Assembly: GCA_019358985.1 (NCBI GenBank)
Contig: JAHHIJ010000002.1
Span: 1 to 64,000, forward strand
Direction: 5' to 3'
Length of the DNA: 64,000 nt
Origin: Tolypothrix brevis GSE-NOS-MK-07-07A
Lineage (GTDB): Bacteria > Cyanobacteriota > Cyanobacteriia > Cyanobacteriales > Nostocaceae
Below the pieces are notes generated by a model. It was not told where the DNA came from. It worked only from the letters and a program-made list of their open reading frames with translations, and did not search any database. Numbering within the stretch: position 1 is the stretch's first letter; each line of letters begins with the position of its first letter. The translations under genes were made by a program, and so were the position numbers. Shown here in pieces: positions 7,701-16,343 of the stretch.

Positions 7701-10473
7701 ATTCAACTTGATTTTTCGCAGTTTTACTACCTTCCACCACTTGAGTTAAACTGCTGTATTTCATCTGCTGCAATTCTAACCGAATCCGTTCACCTTCCAG
7801 CACTTTTCCTGTAAAGTCAGAAACGACAACTTGAATCGGAAAAGCTTTTCCAGCTTCAGCGACAAAGTTGCTTTTCAAACCGATGAGACGATTACTCGGC
7901 AAAGCTGTAAAAGTTTGAGAATTCGCTACAGATAAATTAGAAACATCTGCAACTTCAACATCTACCCGATAAATCATCGGATAAGGTAAATCTTTTTCCA
8001 CATTTACAATTTGACTACTTTTACCATTCGCATCTAGCTGAGTATCAGTTTGTAAAACATCGCTTGGTAAAGAAGGAGATTCTTCCGGGAAAAACCATTG
8101 TCTACCAAAACTGAATTCTTCCCAACCCTTAGGAATAAAATTCGTTTGGCTTCTCGTCACAAAATATTTTGCCTTTCCTGCTTCCACAGGTGATCCGAAT
8201 AGATAATTACTTGTGGTTTTCGCATCAATCTTATCACCAATCAGAGCAAATTGCTTATCTAAAGCTAATTCAACTTTGAAATTTGGCGGTTTAAATTCAG
8301 CTACGCGAAATTCTCCAGAAATTTCGTGTCCGTTTTTCCCCTTCCCTTGAATTGTATAATAGCCTAATTTTTGATTGCTCTTAATAGGGACTTCTACAGA
8401 AAACGTCCCAAACTCATTCGTGGTTTGCGTACCTAAATCTGTCTTTTGTCCATCTGGATTTATAGTAGTTAATTGATAAACAGCATTTTTATCTTGCTGA
8501 ATCGTACCATTTTGTAAATAATCAGCAAAGCCGGTAAAATAAGCTTTTTCGTTTGGTTGATACAACTGCCTATCAGAAAAAATTACTCCCCGTGATTCTG
8601 GTTTATCATTTTGCCAACCTGCATCAATCCCATAACCATAACTACCACTATATTCATCAGTGCGTGCAAATGCCCAATCTTGATTTTCCCGCGCTACAAC
8701 TAATAGTTCTGGTGATTTTTTCAAGCTTTTACTTTGAGCATAACATGACTGCAAATCTGAACGATTCAGCTTTAAATTTCCATTTTCATCAGTTTTCGCT
8801 GATGCACAACGTATCGGTTGCGGACGAGATTTGGCATTCAATTTTGATTCATAAATTTCCACAGTAGCACCTTTTACAGGTGAACCATCAGCAAGATGAT
8901 GAACCCGAATCAAACTCGATTCTGGAAACCACTGGGAAAATACACCCAAATTCGTCAATTGAACTAACCCATAATTAGTAGGTTCTCTCCAAAGTTGTTT
9001 ATTATCCTCTTTATATTGATTAGTGCGTCCCTGTACTCCATAAGCTAGCATTCCTGTAGACGTACCCAGCTTTTCTCGTAAAGGAACACTCACATCAACT
9101 GATTGATTCTTCTTGGCAGCGATTTTGAAACTTTGCCATTCCGAGGTTTGAGGTAATAAATCATTCCCGCTGTTGAAATAAACTAAATCTGTTGGTTGAA
9201 CTACCTTATAAGCAGCTTTATATTTCGACTCTGGCAAATTGACTGTATTTATATTTAGCTGTAAATTCTTACCCGCAGGGAAAATATTTAAACCATCAGG
9301 AACCCAAATATCCCCAGCTAAATCTCCCGTATCATAATTCACGGTAACTGGTTTACCTAAAGTCTGTCCAAACTTATCTTTGACATTTCCATTAATCGTG
9401 ATTTTATAATGAGTGGCAGGTTTTAAAGCATAAGGATTGATGCTGACAAGTTTATCTTGATTGTTTACTTGAATAATTCGAGAAATATCTTGCGGAGCAG
9501 GATTAATTGTAATATTTTCAATAGCCGAATCTGGTATGACGACGTTATTAAATTCTAGCTGGGGACTACCTTGAATAAATCTGCCATATGTTCCACTTGC
9601 ATCAGGTTGTCCGTAAGATTTAATTCCTTGAAAAGTCAATGGGGAATAAGTTATTAACTTACTGACAAACTCCTTCTCACTTAACAGATTACCATCAGCC
9701 GGACGGACACCGGGAGAAAATTGCAAGCGATAACGAGTTGCTTTATCAAGATTTTGCTGCGGAATTAAGTTATAAACCCAATTCCGTGCTGAAGGGTCAA
9801 ATTTTTCCAACGGTTCTTCATTCTCTAAAGGTTTTTCTTCCTTCGCTAAATCAACTTTGAAGCGAACACCTCCCTTCTTACCTTCAGGAAGAAGTTGCAA
9901 ATGCTTTTTCACTGAAGCTAAATTCAATTCTACATTTGAGGTAAATTGCAACTTCTCTTTTAAATCAATCGATTCAGCTTCAACCTTTTCTATAGGGTTA
10001 ACACCTGGTAAATTACTTAAATTAATGAGTTCTGTATTAAAAGTCCAAGCTAAATCTTGTTCAAGACGGTGTTTTTTTAAATCAGCTAAACCTGCTTTGA
10101 GAGTAACTTTAAACCGCGTTGCTTTAGGTAACGCTTTCTCAGATCGAAATCCGACCATACGCGGTGTCAAAAATCGAAAATGACCAGGTAAATTTGGCGT
10201 AAGTTCAAATTTTTGCAACAAACTTTCTTGTTCTGGATTATCAAGACTCTCAAGAGGAATTAAAGCTTCTTTAAAGCGGACGCGAATTTGCTGAAGAGGT
10301 TTTGCATCTCCGAGTGGACTAATTTGTTCAATCCAATCTGGTAAAATCGGGGGAATTAGTGCAGAAACTTCTGGTAGTTGTTCCTTACCTGGAACGATAC
10401 CAATTAAATTACACCCTGTTATTCCTAATACAAATGCTAAAATAAGCAACGAGCGGATTATTTTTATGAGCAT
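4705..10473 (-). CDS. Alpha-2-macroglobulin family lipoprotein lacking the thioester
   Basis: A 1922-residue bacterial alpha-2-macroglobulin, an envelope protein thought to trap proteases. The N-terminus is a lipoprotein signal with lipobox ITGC (Cys21). A long series of macroglobulin-type beta domains follows. The central A2M region contains GYRPPDLVNTVYAEQS and LPDNLTTWRIMAVATDG. The helical thioester-type domain near 1450-1700 includes LQLADGGFAAYPGQ. Where thioester forms carry CxEQ, this protein reads LPFAEPAASQ (about 1443-1452), so no covalent thioester is expected. Two repeat-encoded inserts are visible, GCRDVTCNVFT near 966 and FETQRSAKGNAKDRRVFK near 1380. It is divergent from pbpC, a partner also linked to macroglobulin genes in E. 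coli (yfhM-pbpC). Its stop codon lies in a palindromic repeat. Confidence 0.88.
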   Translation of the reverse strand: MLIKIIRSLLILAFVLGITGCNLIGIVPGKEQLPEVSALIPPILPDWIEQISPLGDAKPLQQIRVRFKEALIPLESLDNPEQESLLQKFELTPNLPGHFRFLTPRMVGFRSEKALPKATRFKVTLKAGLADLKKHRLEQDLAWTFNTELINLSNLPGVNPIEKVEAESIDLKEKLQFTSNVELNLASVKKHLQLLPEGKKGGVRFKVDLAKEEKPLENEEPLEKFDPSARNWVYNLIPQQNLDKATRYRLQFSPGVRPADGNLLSEKEFVSKLITYSPLTFQGIKSYGQPDASGTYGRFIQGSPQLEFNNVVIPDSAIENITINPAPQDISRIIQVNNQDKLVSINPYALKPATHYKITINGNVKDKFGQTLGKPVTVNYDTGDLAGDIWVPDGLNIFPAGKNLQLNINTVNLPESKYKAAYKVVQPTDLVYFNSGNDLLPQTSEWQSFKIAAKKNQSVDVSVPLREKLGTSTGMLAYGVQGRTNQYKEDNKQLWREPTNYGLVQLTNLGVFSQWFPESSLIRVHHLADGSPVKGATVEIYESKLNAKSRPQPIRCASAKTDENGNLKLNRSDLQSCYAQSKSLKKSPELLVVARENQDWAFARTDEYSGSYGYGIDAGWQNDKPESRGVIFSDRQLYQPNEKAYFTGFADYLQNGTIQQDKNAVYQLTTINPDGQKTDLGTQTTNEFGTFSVEVPIKSNQKLGYYTIQGKGKNGHEISGEFRVAEFKPPNFKVELALDKQFALIGDKIDAKTTSNYLFGSPVEAGKAKYFVTRSQTNFIPKGWEEFSFGRQWFFPEESPSLPSDVLQTDTQLDANGKSSQIVNVEKDLPYPMIYRVDVEVADVSNLSVANSQTFTALPSNRLIGLKSNFVAEAGKAFPIQVVVSDFTGKVLEGERIRLELQQMKYSSLTQVVEGSKTAKNQVEYKTVGKVEVTSTNIPQSVSLTPPESGSYRIRANFSDGCRDVTCNVFTVTDLQIWATGENPVLWSEGEKDKLEVKLDKKEFKVGEIATALIQSPYKEGELYFAVVKDKPLYQQITKVKGGAPQIQFKVTPEMLPNAAVEAVLVRQGVPLNKSEPGSLNNLGKIGFAPFKVNLAEKYLKLQVTPLQTSLEPGASETVQLELKDNQGNPTKGQFTVMVVNEAVLQLSGYRPPDLVNTVYAEQSISTRFSDNRPNVVVEQNGLAEPKGWGYGGGFSAGAANTRIRRDFQALAYYSNVVTDADGKAQITFKLPDNLTTWRIMAVATDGNLRFGNGEATFITTKPLLTNPILPQFARPGDRLNAGLSITNNTNSSGTLAIDGTIKFEGKNPIAVSLQTQVESATSAYRFPIVVSNVGESKVRFNTQLNGNADAFEVPLEVKPLEVTEEVVETGVISNSFETQRSAKGNAKDRRVFKSQVANQVKIPLNVDKNVLPGVGGLDIQLASTLIPEIKAPAKQVMEDDDLPFAEPAASQLIIAANLKTLSEKYGQIPEFDFTKQSTQAIAQLQKLQLADGGFAAYPGQEKSDPWISLYVAESLAKANVDAGMIPRLKGYLPKILANPGQFEFCKQQLCKSQMQLNALIATAQFGEKRNSFLTDIYQQRNKFDLVTQIKLTRYLSELPEWEDESKQLLQQLQQNIYETGRTALINLPSSWGWMNSPTTAQAQALRLFIAAKVRQEVIDKLFQSLLTLRRNGTWQTSYDNAQALTALVEYAKLQPTPPNFVATVKLAGKKIGESRFEGYRNSSLQLNVAIANLPRGRHDLILQKSGSGKLHYLLAYRYRLPGNQPGRFNGLRISREISRVGDEKVLQKIGLYATDKPLTIETGQVFDIGLEVIVDHPVEHVVINDPLPAGFEAVDESFQTATSALKAKADNWQVNFKTIYGDRIIAYADHLDPGVYSLHYLVRGVTPGTFIYPGAKVYLQYAPEEFGRSADSTLVLEERKS
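6300..6345 (-). repeat. TTTGCGTT-type repeat inside macroglobulin gene
   Basis: Several near copies of CCTTTGCGTT in tandem, a known style of cyanobacterial intergenic repeat, read in frame as the basic peptide QRSAKGNAKDRRVFK. It lies between two macroglobulin segments. Confidence 0.7.
7562..7590 (-). repeat. GACGTTAC hairpin inside macroglobulin gene
   Basis: Perfect palindrome AGACGTTACATGTAACGTCT with the family flanks GTAA and CTAC. It is read in frame as GCRDVTCNVFT and adds two cysteines to an exported protein. Confidence 0.9.
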
Positions 10474-10617
10474 CTAAAATAAACTAATATGGCAATAGTA
10501 TAACTGTTATAGCAATCCTAAATAAGAGCGTCAAAATTTCTCTCTTTTCTTTCCTCTGCGGTTCGTTAACTAGACAACCGATGTGGAAATTAATTATGCG
10601 TTACCCAGAACTCCTAA

Positions 10618-10644
10618 AGACGTAGCAATGCTACGTCTTTACAT
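10618..10644. repeat. GACGTAGC hairpin
   Basis: Palindrome AAGACGTAGC..GCTACGTCTT in the divergent macroglobulin-pbpC intergenic region, one of over 30 members of this hairpin family in the window. Confidence 0.85.
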
Positions 10645-10672
10645 CTTTTTCCTGTTGCAAATAAGACTGCTA

Positions 10673-10779
10673 TATAGCGCTTCTCGTTTGAATCAAATAC
10701 AGATTTATCTGCGTCCATCTGCGTTCATCTGCGGTTCCTTAATTCTTTGATGTATTGCACTCAACTGAGAAGCGCTATA
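10673..10779. mobile_element. MITE-like element B (107 bp)
   Basis: Terminal inverted repeats TATAGCGCTTCTC and GAGAAGCGCTATA are exact. The interior carries an ATCTGCGTTCATCTGCGGTT-type repeat. A second copy with diverged ends is at 31018-31215. No coding capacity. Together with the hairpin at 10618 this accounts for much of the 391-bp macroglobulin-pbpC spacer; the rest is AT-rich, and I could not fix a promoter. Confidence 0.8.
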
Positions 10780-10864
10780 GTAATTATGACAAAAATGGTA
10801 TGGATTCTCTAAACAACCAATTGAATCTTATTATTTCCGAAAAACATTACAAATCTTAATATAA

Positions 10865-13186
10865 ATGAGTAGAAAGAAGTTTGTAGTCAGGGCTTCAGCC
10901 CTTAAAATTATGATGAGTGCTAAAGCCCTCACTACGGTTATCGTAATCCTGCTATTATGCGTGACAATACGCTTATTGCCATATTTAGCGCCAATTCGTA
11001 CCGCAGATATTGCCCAAGATAAACAAGCGATCGCTTTTACAGATCGTAATGGGCTATCATTAGGAACACTACTCACACGCGTAGACGCGAAGCGGCTTGT
11101 CGTCAGACATCGCGAGCATACCGCAGTCGTACCATTAAATCAAGTTTCCCCCCAATTTATCCACGCCATTTTAGCAGCGGAAGATGGTACGTTTTATCAC
11201 CACGGCGCATTAGACCTCAAAGCGATCGCTCGTGCTATCAAAGACGCAATTCACGTGAAACGAATAGTTTCGGGTGCTTCTACCATCACCATGCAACTAG
11301 CTCGCATGTTAGATTCACTGCCTCGCACGGTATCAGGTAAAACTCAGGAAATTTGGTTATCTTGGCGGTTAACAGCCGGCATGAACAAAGATGATATCCT
11401 AAGTGCATACATCAATCGTTTGCCAATGGGAGGAAATATCTATGGTGTAGAAGCTGCATCTCGAATCTATTTTTCCATACCTGCAAAAGATTTAAATCTC
11501 GCACAAGCGAGCTTATTAGCTGCTATCCCCAATAATCCCACTTACTTTAATCCTTACGAACATTATCAACGGTTGAAACAGCGACAAAAATATGTCCTTA
11601 ATCGGATGATACAGGATGGGTATATCCAGAAGGCGATCGCACAACGAGCATACACCGAAAAAGTTATATTTGCCTCTCGTCAACCAGGAATCATTGCCGC
11701 ACCACATTTTTTATTTTGGCTATCAACTTCCCTTAACAAATCTTCATCTCCCATCCGCACAACCATCAATCGTCCTTTACAGCAGTTTGTGGAAGCACAA
11801 GTACAGCAAATACTTACCAACCTTGCTGCGAACAACGTTCATGACGCAGCTGCTTTAGTAATTGACAACCACACGGGAGAAGTTTTGGCTTATGTCGGTT
11901 CCCCTGATTACTTTAACGAAGCCAAACTCGGACGTAATGATGGAGTTCAGGCGTTGCGTCAACCAGGTTCTACACTCAAGCCGTTTTTGTATGAGTTAGC
12001 TTTAGAAAAATCTGTGATACGTCCGAACTCTATTTTAGCAGATGTACCTGTAAATTACGCAATTCCTGGGGCAAAACTTTACACTCCTACAGATTATACC
12101 CGAAGCTTTACAGGACCAGTGCGGGTACGTGTCGCTTTGGCAAATTCGCTGAATATACCAGCAGTCAGGGTTTTAGAAAAGGTTGGTGTGCAGACTTTTT
12201 TGGCTCGTCTGCGTGACTTGGGGTTTGCACACTTGAATGAGCCGGCAGAATATTATGGGTTGGGGTTGACTTTGGGTAGTGGCGAAGTCAGTTTATGGGA
12301 ATTAGCTCAAGCTTATGTAACTATAGCACGACAAGGACTAGCCACCCAAATTATAACCACATTTCCCCCCTCCCCCACTCTCCCCCTCTCCCCCTCCCCC
12401 CCTCTCTCCCCGACGACGTGGGAATTGATAGTTGACATGTTGAGCGATCGCTATGCTCGTGCGGCAGCTTTTGGTGTAGAATCGGTACTAAACTTACCAT
12501 TTTCCACTGCCGTCAAAACAGGCACATCCTCTAATTTTCGTGATACATGGACTGTCGGCTTTTCTAGCGATTACACAGTGGCTACCTGGGTAGGTAATTT
12601 CGACGGGGAACCCATGCGGCAAATTTCTGGAGTTACAGGTGCAGCGCCTTTGTGGAATCGAATTATGTTACATTTACACTCCTCACAAGAACCAGCTAAT
12701 TTTCCTCCTCCATCCGGGATGGTGAAACTACCTATGTGTGCAATTTCGGGGTTAAAACCTACACCAAGTTGTACCTCAGTTGTGGAAGAATATTTCTATC
12801 CAGAAGACAAAAGTGACTATGAACGTCTTGAGTTGAATTTACCCGGTGAGTATGATGAATGGTTAGCAAGACAAAATCAATTCAGTTTGACTTCTAATAA
12901 TTTCAAGATTTTATCGCCTCATAATCGCGATTTATTCTTATTATATCCAGGTGAAGAAGGAAAGCAAAAATTAGAATTTAAGTTAGGGGGAATATCATCT
13001 AAACCTGTAGAGTGGTGGTTGAATAATCAAAAGTTAGATACATCAGCGAATGCGTTGTTTTGGACATTACGTCCCGGTAACTGGACTTTATCAGCAAAAA
13101 GTGGTGAAACCAGTGACAAAGTAACTTTTCAAGTACAATTAGCTAATATCAAACCCACACATCACGGCTTTTCTGTAGTTAAATAG
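10865..13186 (+). CDS. pbpC: Penicillin-binding protein 1C (peptidoglycan glycosyltransferase/transpeptidase)
   Basis: A 773-residue class A PBP of the 1C type that polymerises and may cross-link peptidoglycan in the periplasm. One N-terminal membrane anchor (about 18-40). The GT51 domain has AAEDGTFYHHGALD and GASTITMQLARML. The transpeptidase has GSTLKPF (SxxK), LANSLN (SxN) and VKTGTSSNF (KTG). A C-terminal PBP1C-type beta domain follows (about 640-773). The first 16 codons and part of the anchor are encoded by a palindromic repeat; ATGs at 10910 and 10913 are in frame and equally plausible starts. Two more repeat-derived peptides are present: RVDAKRLVVRHR before the GT51 core, and a Pro/Ser/Leu run PPSPTLPLSPSPPLSP inside the transpeptidase. 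Pairing with the macroglobulin suggests joint envelope repair and defence. Confidence 0.9.
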   Translation: MSRKKFVVRASALKIMMSAKALTTVIVILLLCVTIRLLPYLAPIRTADIAQDKQAIAFTDRNGLSLGTLLTRVDAKRLVVRHREHTAVVPLNQVSPQFIHAILAAEDGTFYHHGALDLKAIARAIKDAIHVKRIVSGASTITMQLARMLDSLPRTVSGKTQEIWLSWRLTAGMNKDDILSAYINRLPMGGNIYGVEAASRIYFSIPAKDLNLAQASLLAAIPNNPTYFNPYEHYQRLKQRQKYVLNRMIQDGYIQKAIAQRAYTEKVIFASRQPGIIAAPHFLFWLSTSLNKSSSPIRTTINRPLQQFVEAQVQQILTNLAANNVHDAAALVIDNHTGEVLAYVGSPDYFNEAKLGRNDGVQALRQPGSTLKPFLYELALEKSVIRPNSILADVPVNYAIPGAKLYTPTDYTRSFTGPVRVRVALANSLNIPAVRVLEKVGVQTFLARLRDLGFAHLNEPAEYYGLGLTLGSGEVSLWELAQAYVTIARQGLATQIITTFPPSPTLPLSPSPPLSPTTWELIVDMLSDRYARAAAFGVESVLNLPFSTAVKTGTSSNFRDTWTVGFSSDYTVATWVGNFDGEPMRQISGVTGAAPLWNRIMLHLHSSQEPANFPPPSGMVKLPMCAISGLKPTPSCTSVVEEYFYPEDKSDYERLELNLPGEYDEWLARQNQFSLTSNNFKILSPHNRDLFLLYPGEEGKQKLEFKLGGISSKPVEWWLNNQKLDTSANALFWTLRPGNWTLSAKSGETSDKVTFQVQLANIKPTHHGFSVVK
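10883..10935 (+). repeat. GGGCTTCAGCCC-type inverted repeat at pbpC start
   Basis: GTAGTCAGGGCTTCAGCCC pairs with a later half ending GAGTGCTAAAGCCCTCACTAC. Family members recur at 55641-55691 and 59371-59433 between genes. Here it is within the first codons of pbpC and contains two alternative ATGs. Confidence 0.75.
11076..11116 (+). repeat. GCGTAGACGCG/GTCGTCAGACATCGC repeat inside pbpC
   Basis: A repeat of about 40 bp read in frame. Its reverse complement occurs in frame in the histidine kinase gene at 19464-19506 (TGTCTGACGACAAGCCGCT core). Confidence 0.85.
12363..12412 (+). repeat. Pyrimidine-rich repeat inside pbpC transpeptidase
   Basis: Runs of CCCCCTC/CCCCACTC type, read in frame as a Pro/Ser/Leu stretch between AYVTIARQG and TTWELIVDML. 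It resembles the modBC linker and intergenic C-rich tracts. Confidence 0.85.
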
Positions 13187-13202
13187 ACAGACATATCAAA
13201 AA

Positions 13203-13231
13203 TGTAGAGACGTAGCAATGCTACGTCTCTT
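13203..13231. repeat. GACGTAGC hairpin after pbpC
   Basis: Palindrome AGAGACGTAGC..GCTACGTCTCT 17 bp after the pbpC stop. It may act as a transcript-end structure but lacks a T-tract. Confidence 0.8.
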
Positions 13232-13408
13232 GGGGATCTGAAATTAATTGAGACTGCAATTTTATTTTTTCTTTTTTTCGGGAAATAGCTTTCTCTTGAG
13301 TGAAGAGATAAATAAAGGCTTAGGCTTTAATTGTAAATTAAACGATGTCACTGTGATTTTTTCGCTTAAAATAACTAAAATCTCACTGACAACAGGAAGG
13401 TAAATAAA

Positions 13409-13573
13409 ATGACAACCACACAAATTAGCTCAAAGAAAGCAGAAAACAAATCAGTGAAGAAGAAACAACAGTCTTCTTATCATACAGATATCGGTACACC
13501 TAAAGTACCAATTCGCCAACACAAAATGAACCAGCAACATGAAGTCTTAAGTGACTGGAACCACGCAAGTTAG
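13409..13573 (+). CDS. Small basic protein, 54 aa
   Basis: An ATG preceded by a good ribosome-binding site (AGGAAGG about 8 bp upstream) opens a 54-codon frame. The product starts MTTTQISSKKAENKSVKKK and ends with VLSDWNHAS; it is Lys/Gln/Ser-rich with no membrane segment. I do not recognise a family. The strong Shine-Dalgarno sequence and the isolated position make it a credible small gene, possibly a nucleic-acid-binding or stress peptide (speculative). Confidence 0.6.
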   Translation: MTTTQISSKKAENKSVKKKQQSSYHTDIGTPKVPIRQHKMNQQHEVLSDWNHAS

Positions 13574-13642
13574 TATGCTAAAACATGGTATTTGCTAGCT
13601 AGAAGCTGGATAATTGATGTATCCTAGCTTTTTGTATCTTTA

Positions 13643-15490
13643 CTATCTAATATTCACCTCTTGCATGTAATTTCCTGGTTGAAAATTGTCTAGCTTAGTA
13701 GCGGTTTTGCTGCTGATGAATGAATCTGTCCACATAGCTTTGGCTATTGGTGATGTAGCTACCTTTTCTTCTTGTGGAAGTTGCGATCGCTTGTTATCAT
13801 TAGGAATTGTGTCAGCTTGTAGACGCTGCTTTTGCGTATACTCTATTAGTTTAGCTTGAGCTTGAGCATAAATTGAAGTACCTGGGGAAACTTGTTGGAG
13901 AAACTCCACAGCACCATTAAAGTCACCTGCTGCTGCTTTGTTGTAAGCCTTTTGGACTAAGTAAGCTGCTCTAATTTGCTGCTTTTGATTGTACTCTGTT
14001 AACTTTTGTTGAACTACAGTTTTAGAAGAGCTTTCTTGGGGAATTTGCTGCAAGTAGTTTAAAGCAGTGGAGAAATCTTTTTCACCTGCTCTCTGATAAG
14101 CCTTGGCTAATAAGCCTTTGGACTCAGTTTCGAGGTTAGCGCGTGCTGATTTAACTAGTTTATCAGATTTCGATTGCCAATATAAAATATCGGGAACCTG
14201 AGGAGCATTACGAAGTACATCTGCCCAACGATTTTCGTTAAAAGCATTTTCAACAGTTTGGTAACGTTGTGCTGCAACTTTCCATTGTTGTTGCCATTCG
14301 GTAATTGTGGTTTGAGCTTCTGAATAAACGTTGCTGTTTGGCTTAATTGATCTTGCTAAAGCTAAAGCTCCTTCTAAATTCCCCGCTTGATATTGTTCTG
14401 TTGCTTTATATAAAGCTTCTGTTTCTGAATATGCTGGAGAATTATTGATTAAAGAATATACTCCAAATCCCATCACCAAAGAATTAGCCGCTAACCCGAC
14501 TCTCATTCCTGTAACTAGGGAAGGTGATTTTATAAACTTAAACCGTCCTTGGGAGTTATCACCTTCAGACACACTATATTCTGCATCTAGTATTTGCGAC
14601 TTATCCAAAGACATTTGCTTAAGGACTTGCAACACCTCAACCGCTGACTGAAAGCGGGTTTCATGGTTATAACGAATCATTTGGCTGAGGACAGCAGCTA
14701 GATAATCATTAACCCGTGTGTCATTTAAACGCCAATAAATATCATTTGTATAAGGATCTATTTTTAATTGTAACGGTGCTAACCCTGTTAAACCTTGGAT
14801 AGCAATCATGCCCAAAGAATAAATATCACTATTGGGCTGCGCTTGACTAATGAATTGCTCTGGGGGTATATATCCCAAAGAGGTGACGGGAAGGTGATAA
14901 ATCGGCATTGCCGCATCTACACCAAAATCAACCGGCTGGATTGAACCAAAGTCGATCAAAACTAGTTTACCATCACAAGCGCGTCTGATCAAGTTTTCTG
15001 GTTTAACATCGCAGTGAATAACTCCTTGGGAGTGAACAAATTCGAGAATTTCGAGAACATCATTGAGAAATTGAATAACTTCCCTTTCATTCCAAAGACT
15101 CCCCCATTGTTGACCCATAGGCAATTCAGCCGTCAACGCATGTCCTTCAATAAACTCTTGTACTAGATAGAATCTTTCCTTTTCTTCAAAACAACCAAGA
15201 AGTTCGGGAATCTGGTTATGGTGCCCCAACTGCTTGAGAGTTTCGGTTTCCGTGAGAAAGCGCAACCTGAGAGTGTCCAAGTAACTCGGTTGAGAACCAG
15301 TCGCTTTTAGCTGTTTAACTACGCATTTTGGATTTTCAGGGTGATCTATGTCTACGGCGATGTATGTTTGTCCAAATACCCCTGCACCGAGGGCTTGAAC
15401 GATTTGGTACCGTCCTTGTAGTACTTTACCGATCATGTATTGAGTCATGAGTAGGTTACTGAATAAGTCGTTATTTAAGCTTTCTGACAT
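13643..15490 (-). CDS. Membrane Ser/Thr protein kinase with C-terminal TPR-like repeats
   Basis: A 615-residue Hanks-type kinase. Kinase domain about 25-300: glycine loop LGAGVFGQTY, ATP-binding Lys in CVVKQL, catalytic loop HCDVKPEN, IDFGSIQ as DFG, and GYIPPEQ as the APE-equivalent. One membrane segment lies near 330-350, so the C-terminal half should be outside the cytoplasm. That half has three related blocks of about 45 residues (AGNLEGALALARSI, EKDFSTALNYLQQI, AGDFNGAVEFLQQV) resembling TPR helices, likely for ligand or protein binding. Met1 is used here; Met15 and Met19 are possible later starts. No target gene is evident nearby. Confidence 0.88.
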   Translation of the reverse strand: MSESLNNDLFSNLLMTQYMIGKVLQGRYQIVQALGAGVFGQTYIAVDIDHPENPKCVVKQLKATGSQPSYLDTLRLRFLTETETLKQLGHHNQIPELLGCFEEKERFYLVQEFIEGHALTAELPMGQQWGSLWNEREVIQFLNDVLEILEFVHSQGVIHCDVKPENLIRRACDGKLVLIDFGSIQPVDFGVDAAMPIYHLPVTSLGYIPPEQFISQAQPNSDIYSLGMIAIQGLTGLAPLQLKIDPYTNDIYWRLNDTRVNDYLAAVLSQMIRYNHETRFQSAVEVLQVLKQMSLDKSQILDAEYSVSEGDNSQGRFKFIKSPSLVTGMRVGLAANSLVMGFGVYSLINNSPAYSETEALYKATEQYQAGNLEGALALARSIKPNSNVYSEAQTTITEWQQQWKVAAQRYQTVENAFNENRWADVLRNAPQVPDILYWQSKSDKLVKSARANLETESKGLLAKAYQRAGEKDFSTALNYLQQIPQESSSKTVVQQKLTEYNQKQQIRAAYLVQKAYNKAAAGDFNGAVEFLQQVSPGTSIYAQAQAKLIEYTQKQRLQADTIPNDNKRSQLPQEEKVATSPIAKAMWTDSFISSKTATKLDNFQPGNYMQEVNIR

Positions 15491-15752
15491 TGCCCGGTTT
15501 TTCCGGAAACCCTTACAAATTCTTCAATATAGCGCTGATTCATTCGATAATACTTTATATTTTGTATGTATTATTACGTAAAATCTTTATTTAAAACTAT
15601 AATTTTTAATACGGTTGACAAGATGGCGCATCACGTATGAAATATTGCTCTATTATGGAATATTGAGATTATTCTTCACATTTCTACTATACCAGTTTGG
15701 GTATTTGGTGCTTTGTAAGTATTTTGACGATGGGTTAGGAGTTAAGAGTTAT

Positions 15753-16016
15753 CTACTTATAGTGCGTCCACATCCGAATGACTTTAACTGTTCGCTCGGA
15801 TTCAATAACTTCATATACCAAGCGGTGCTGGATATTTATCCGTCGGGAGTAAGCACCTGATAAATCACCAACTAACTTTTCATAGGGTGGAGGATTTTGA
15901 AGAGGATTTTCTTTGAGTATTTCGAGTAATTCCTCGGCTTTACCTTTTAAATTGCTTGCCGCTAACTTCTTTGCGTCTTTTTGAGCTTGCTTTGTGTAAA
16001 CCAGGTTCCAATTCAT
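15753..16016 (-). CDS. yoeB: Txe/YoeB family mRNA interferase toxin
   Basis: An 87-residue RelE-superfamily toxin that would cut mRNA on the ribosome. The YoeB pattern is clear: YTKQAQKDAKKL at the start, then GAYSRRINIQHRLVYEV and the C-terminal MWTHYK with its catalytic-type His/Tyr. Full length. It lies 14 bp downstream of its antitoxin on the same strand, the usual antitoxin-first operon order. Confidence 0.9.
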   Translation of the reverse strand: MNWNLVYTKQAQKDAKKLAASNLKGKAEELLEILKENPLQNPPPYEKLVGDLSGAYSRRINIQHRLVYEVIESERTVKVIRMWTHYK

Positions 16017-16030
16017 AAAGTGAAATGGTA

Positions 16031-16273
16031 TTACCAGTCCAATTTGTTATCGCATTCCTGAATCGGAGTTGCTAAACCTGTCTTGATAGATTCTCGCATT
16101 CCAGGGACAGATAGTAAGTATAAAGTTTCCTGAATCGCAGACCAATCTTCTTCGGCAAGGAGGATGGCATTATTATGTTCACCTCTGATGAGAACAGGTT
16201 TGTGAGATTGGACAACTTGAGCGATGAGTTGTTGTAGGTGACGAGATGCCTCGCTGACGGGAAGATCGGACAT
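16031..16273 (-). CDS. yefM: YefM/Phd family antitoxin
   Basis: An 80-residue antitoxin. The N-terminal half has the Phd/YefM DNA-binding pattern (SEASRHLQQLIAQVVQSHKPVLIRG, then NAILLAEEDW). The C-terminal half (ETLYLLSVPGMRESI) is the toxin-neutralising segment seen in YefM. It should repress its own promoter together with YoeB. Expected operator just upstream of 16273. Confidence 0.9.
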   Translation of the reverse strand: MSDLPVSEASRHLQQLIAQVVQSHKPVLIRGEHNNAILLAEEDWSAIQETLYLLSVPGMRESIKTGLATPIQECDNKLDW

Positions 16274-16343
16274 TATAACCCCTTATCTGTAATGGCAAAG
16301 AGCGATCGCGGATCGCGCTATAATTATAGTTTAAAATAAACCG

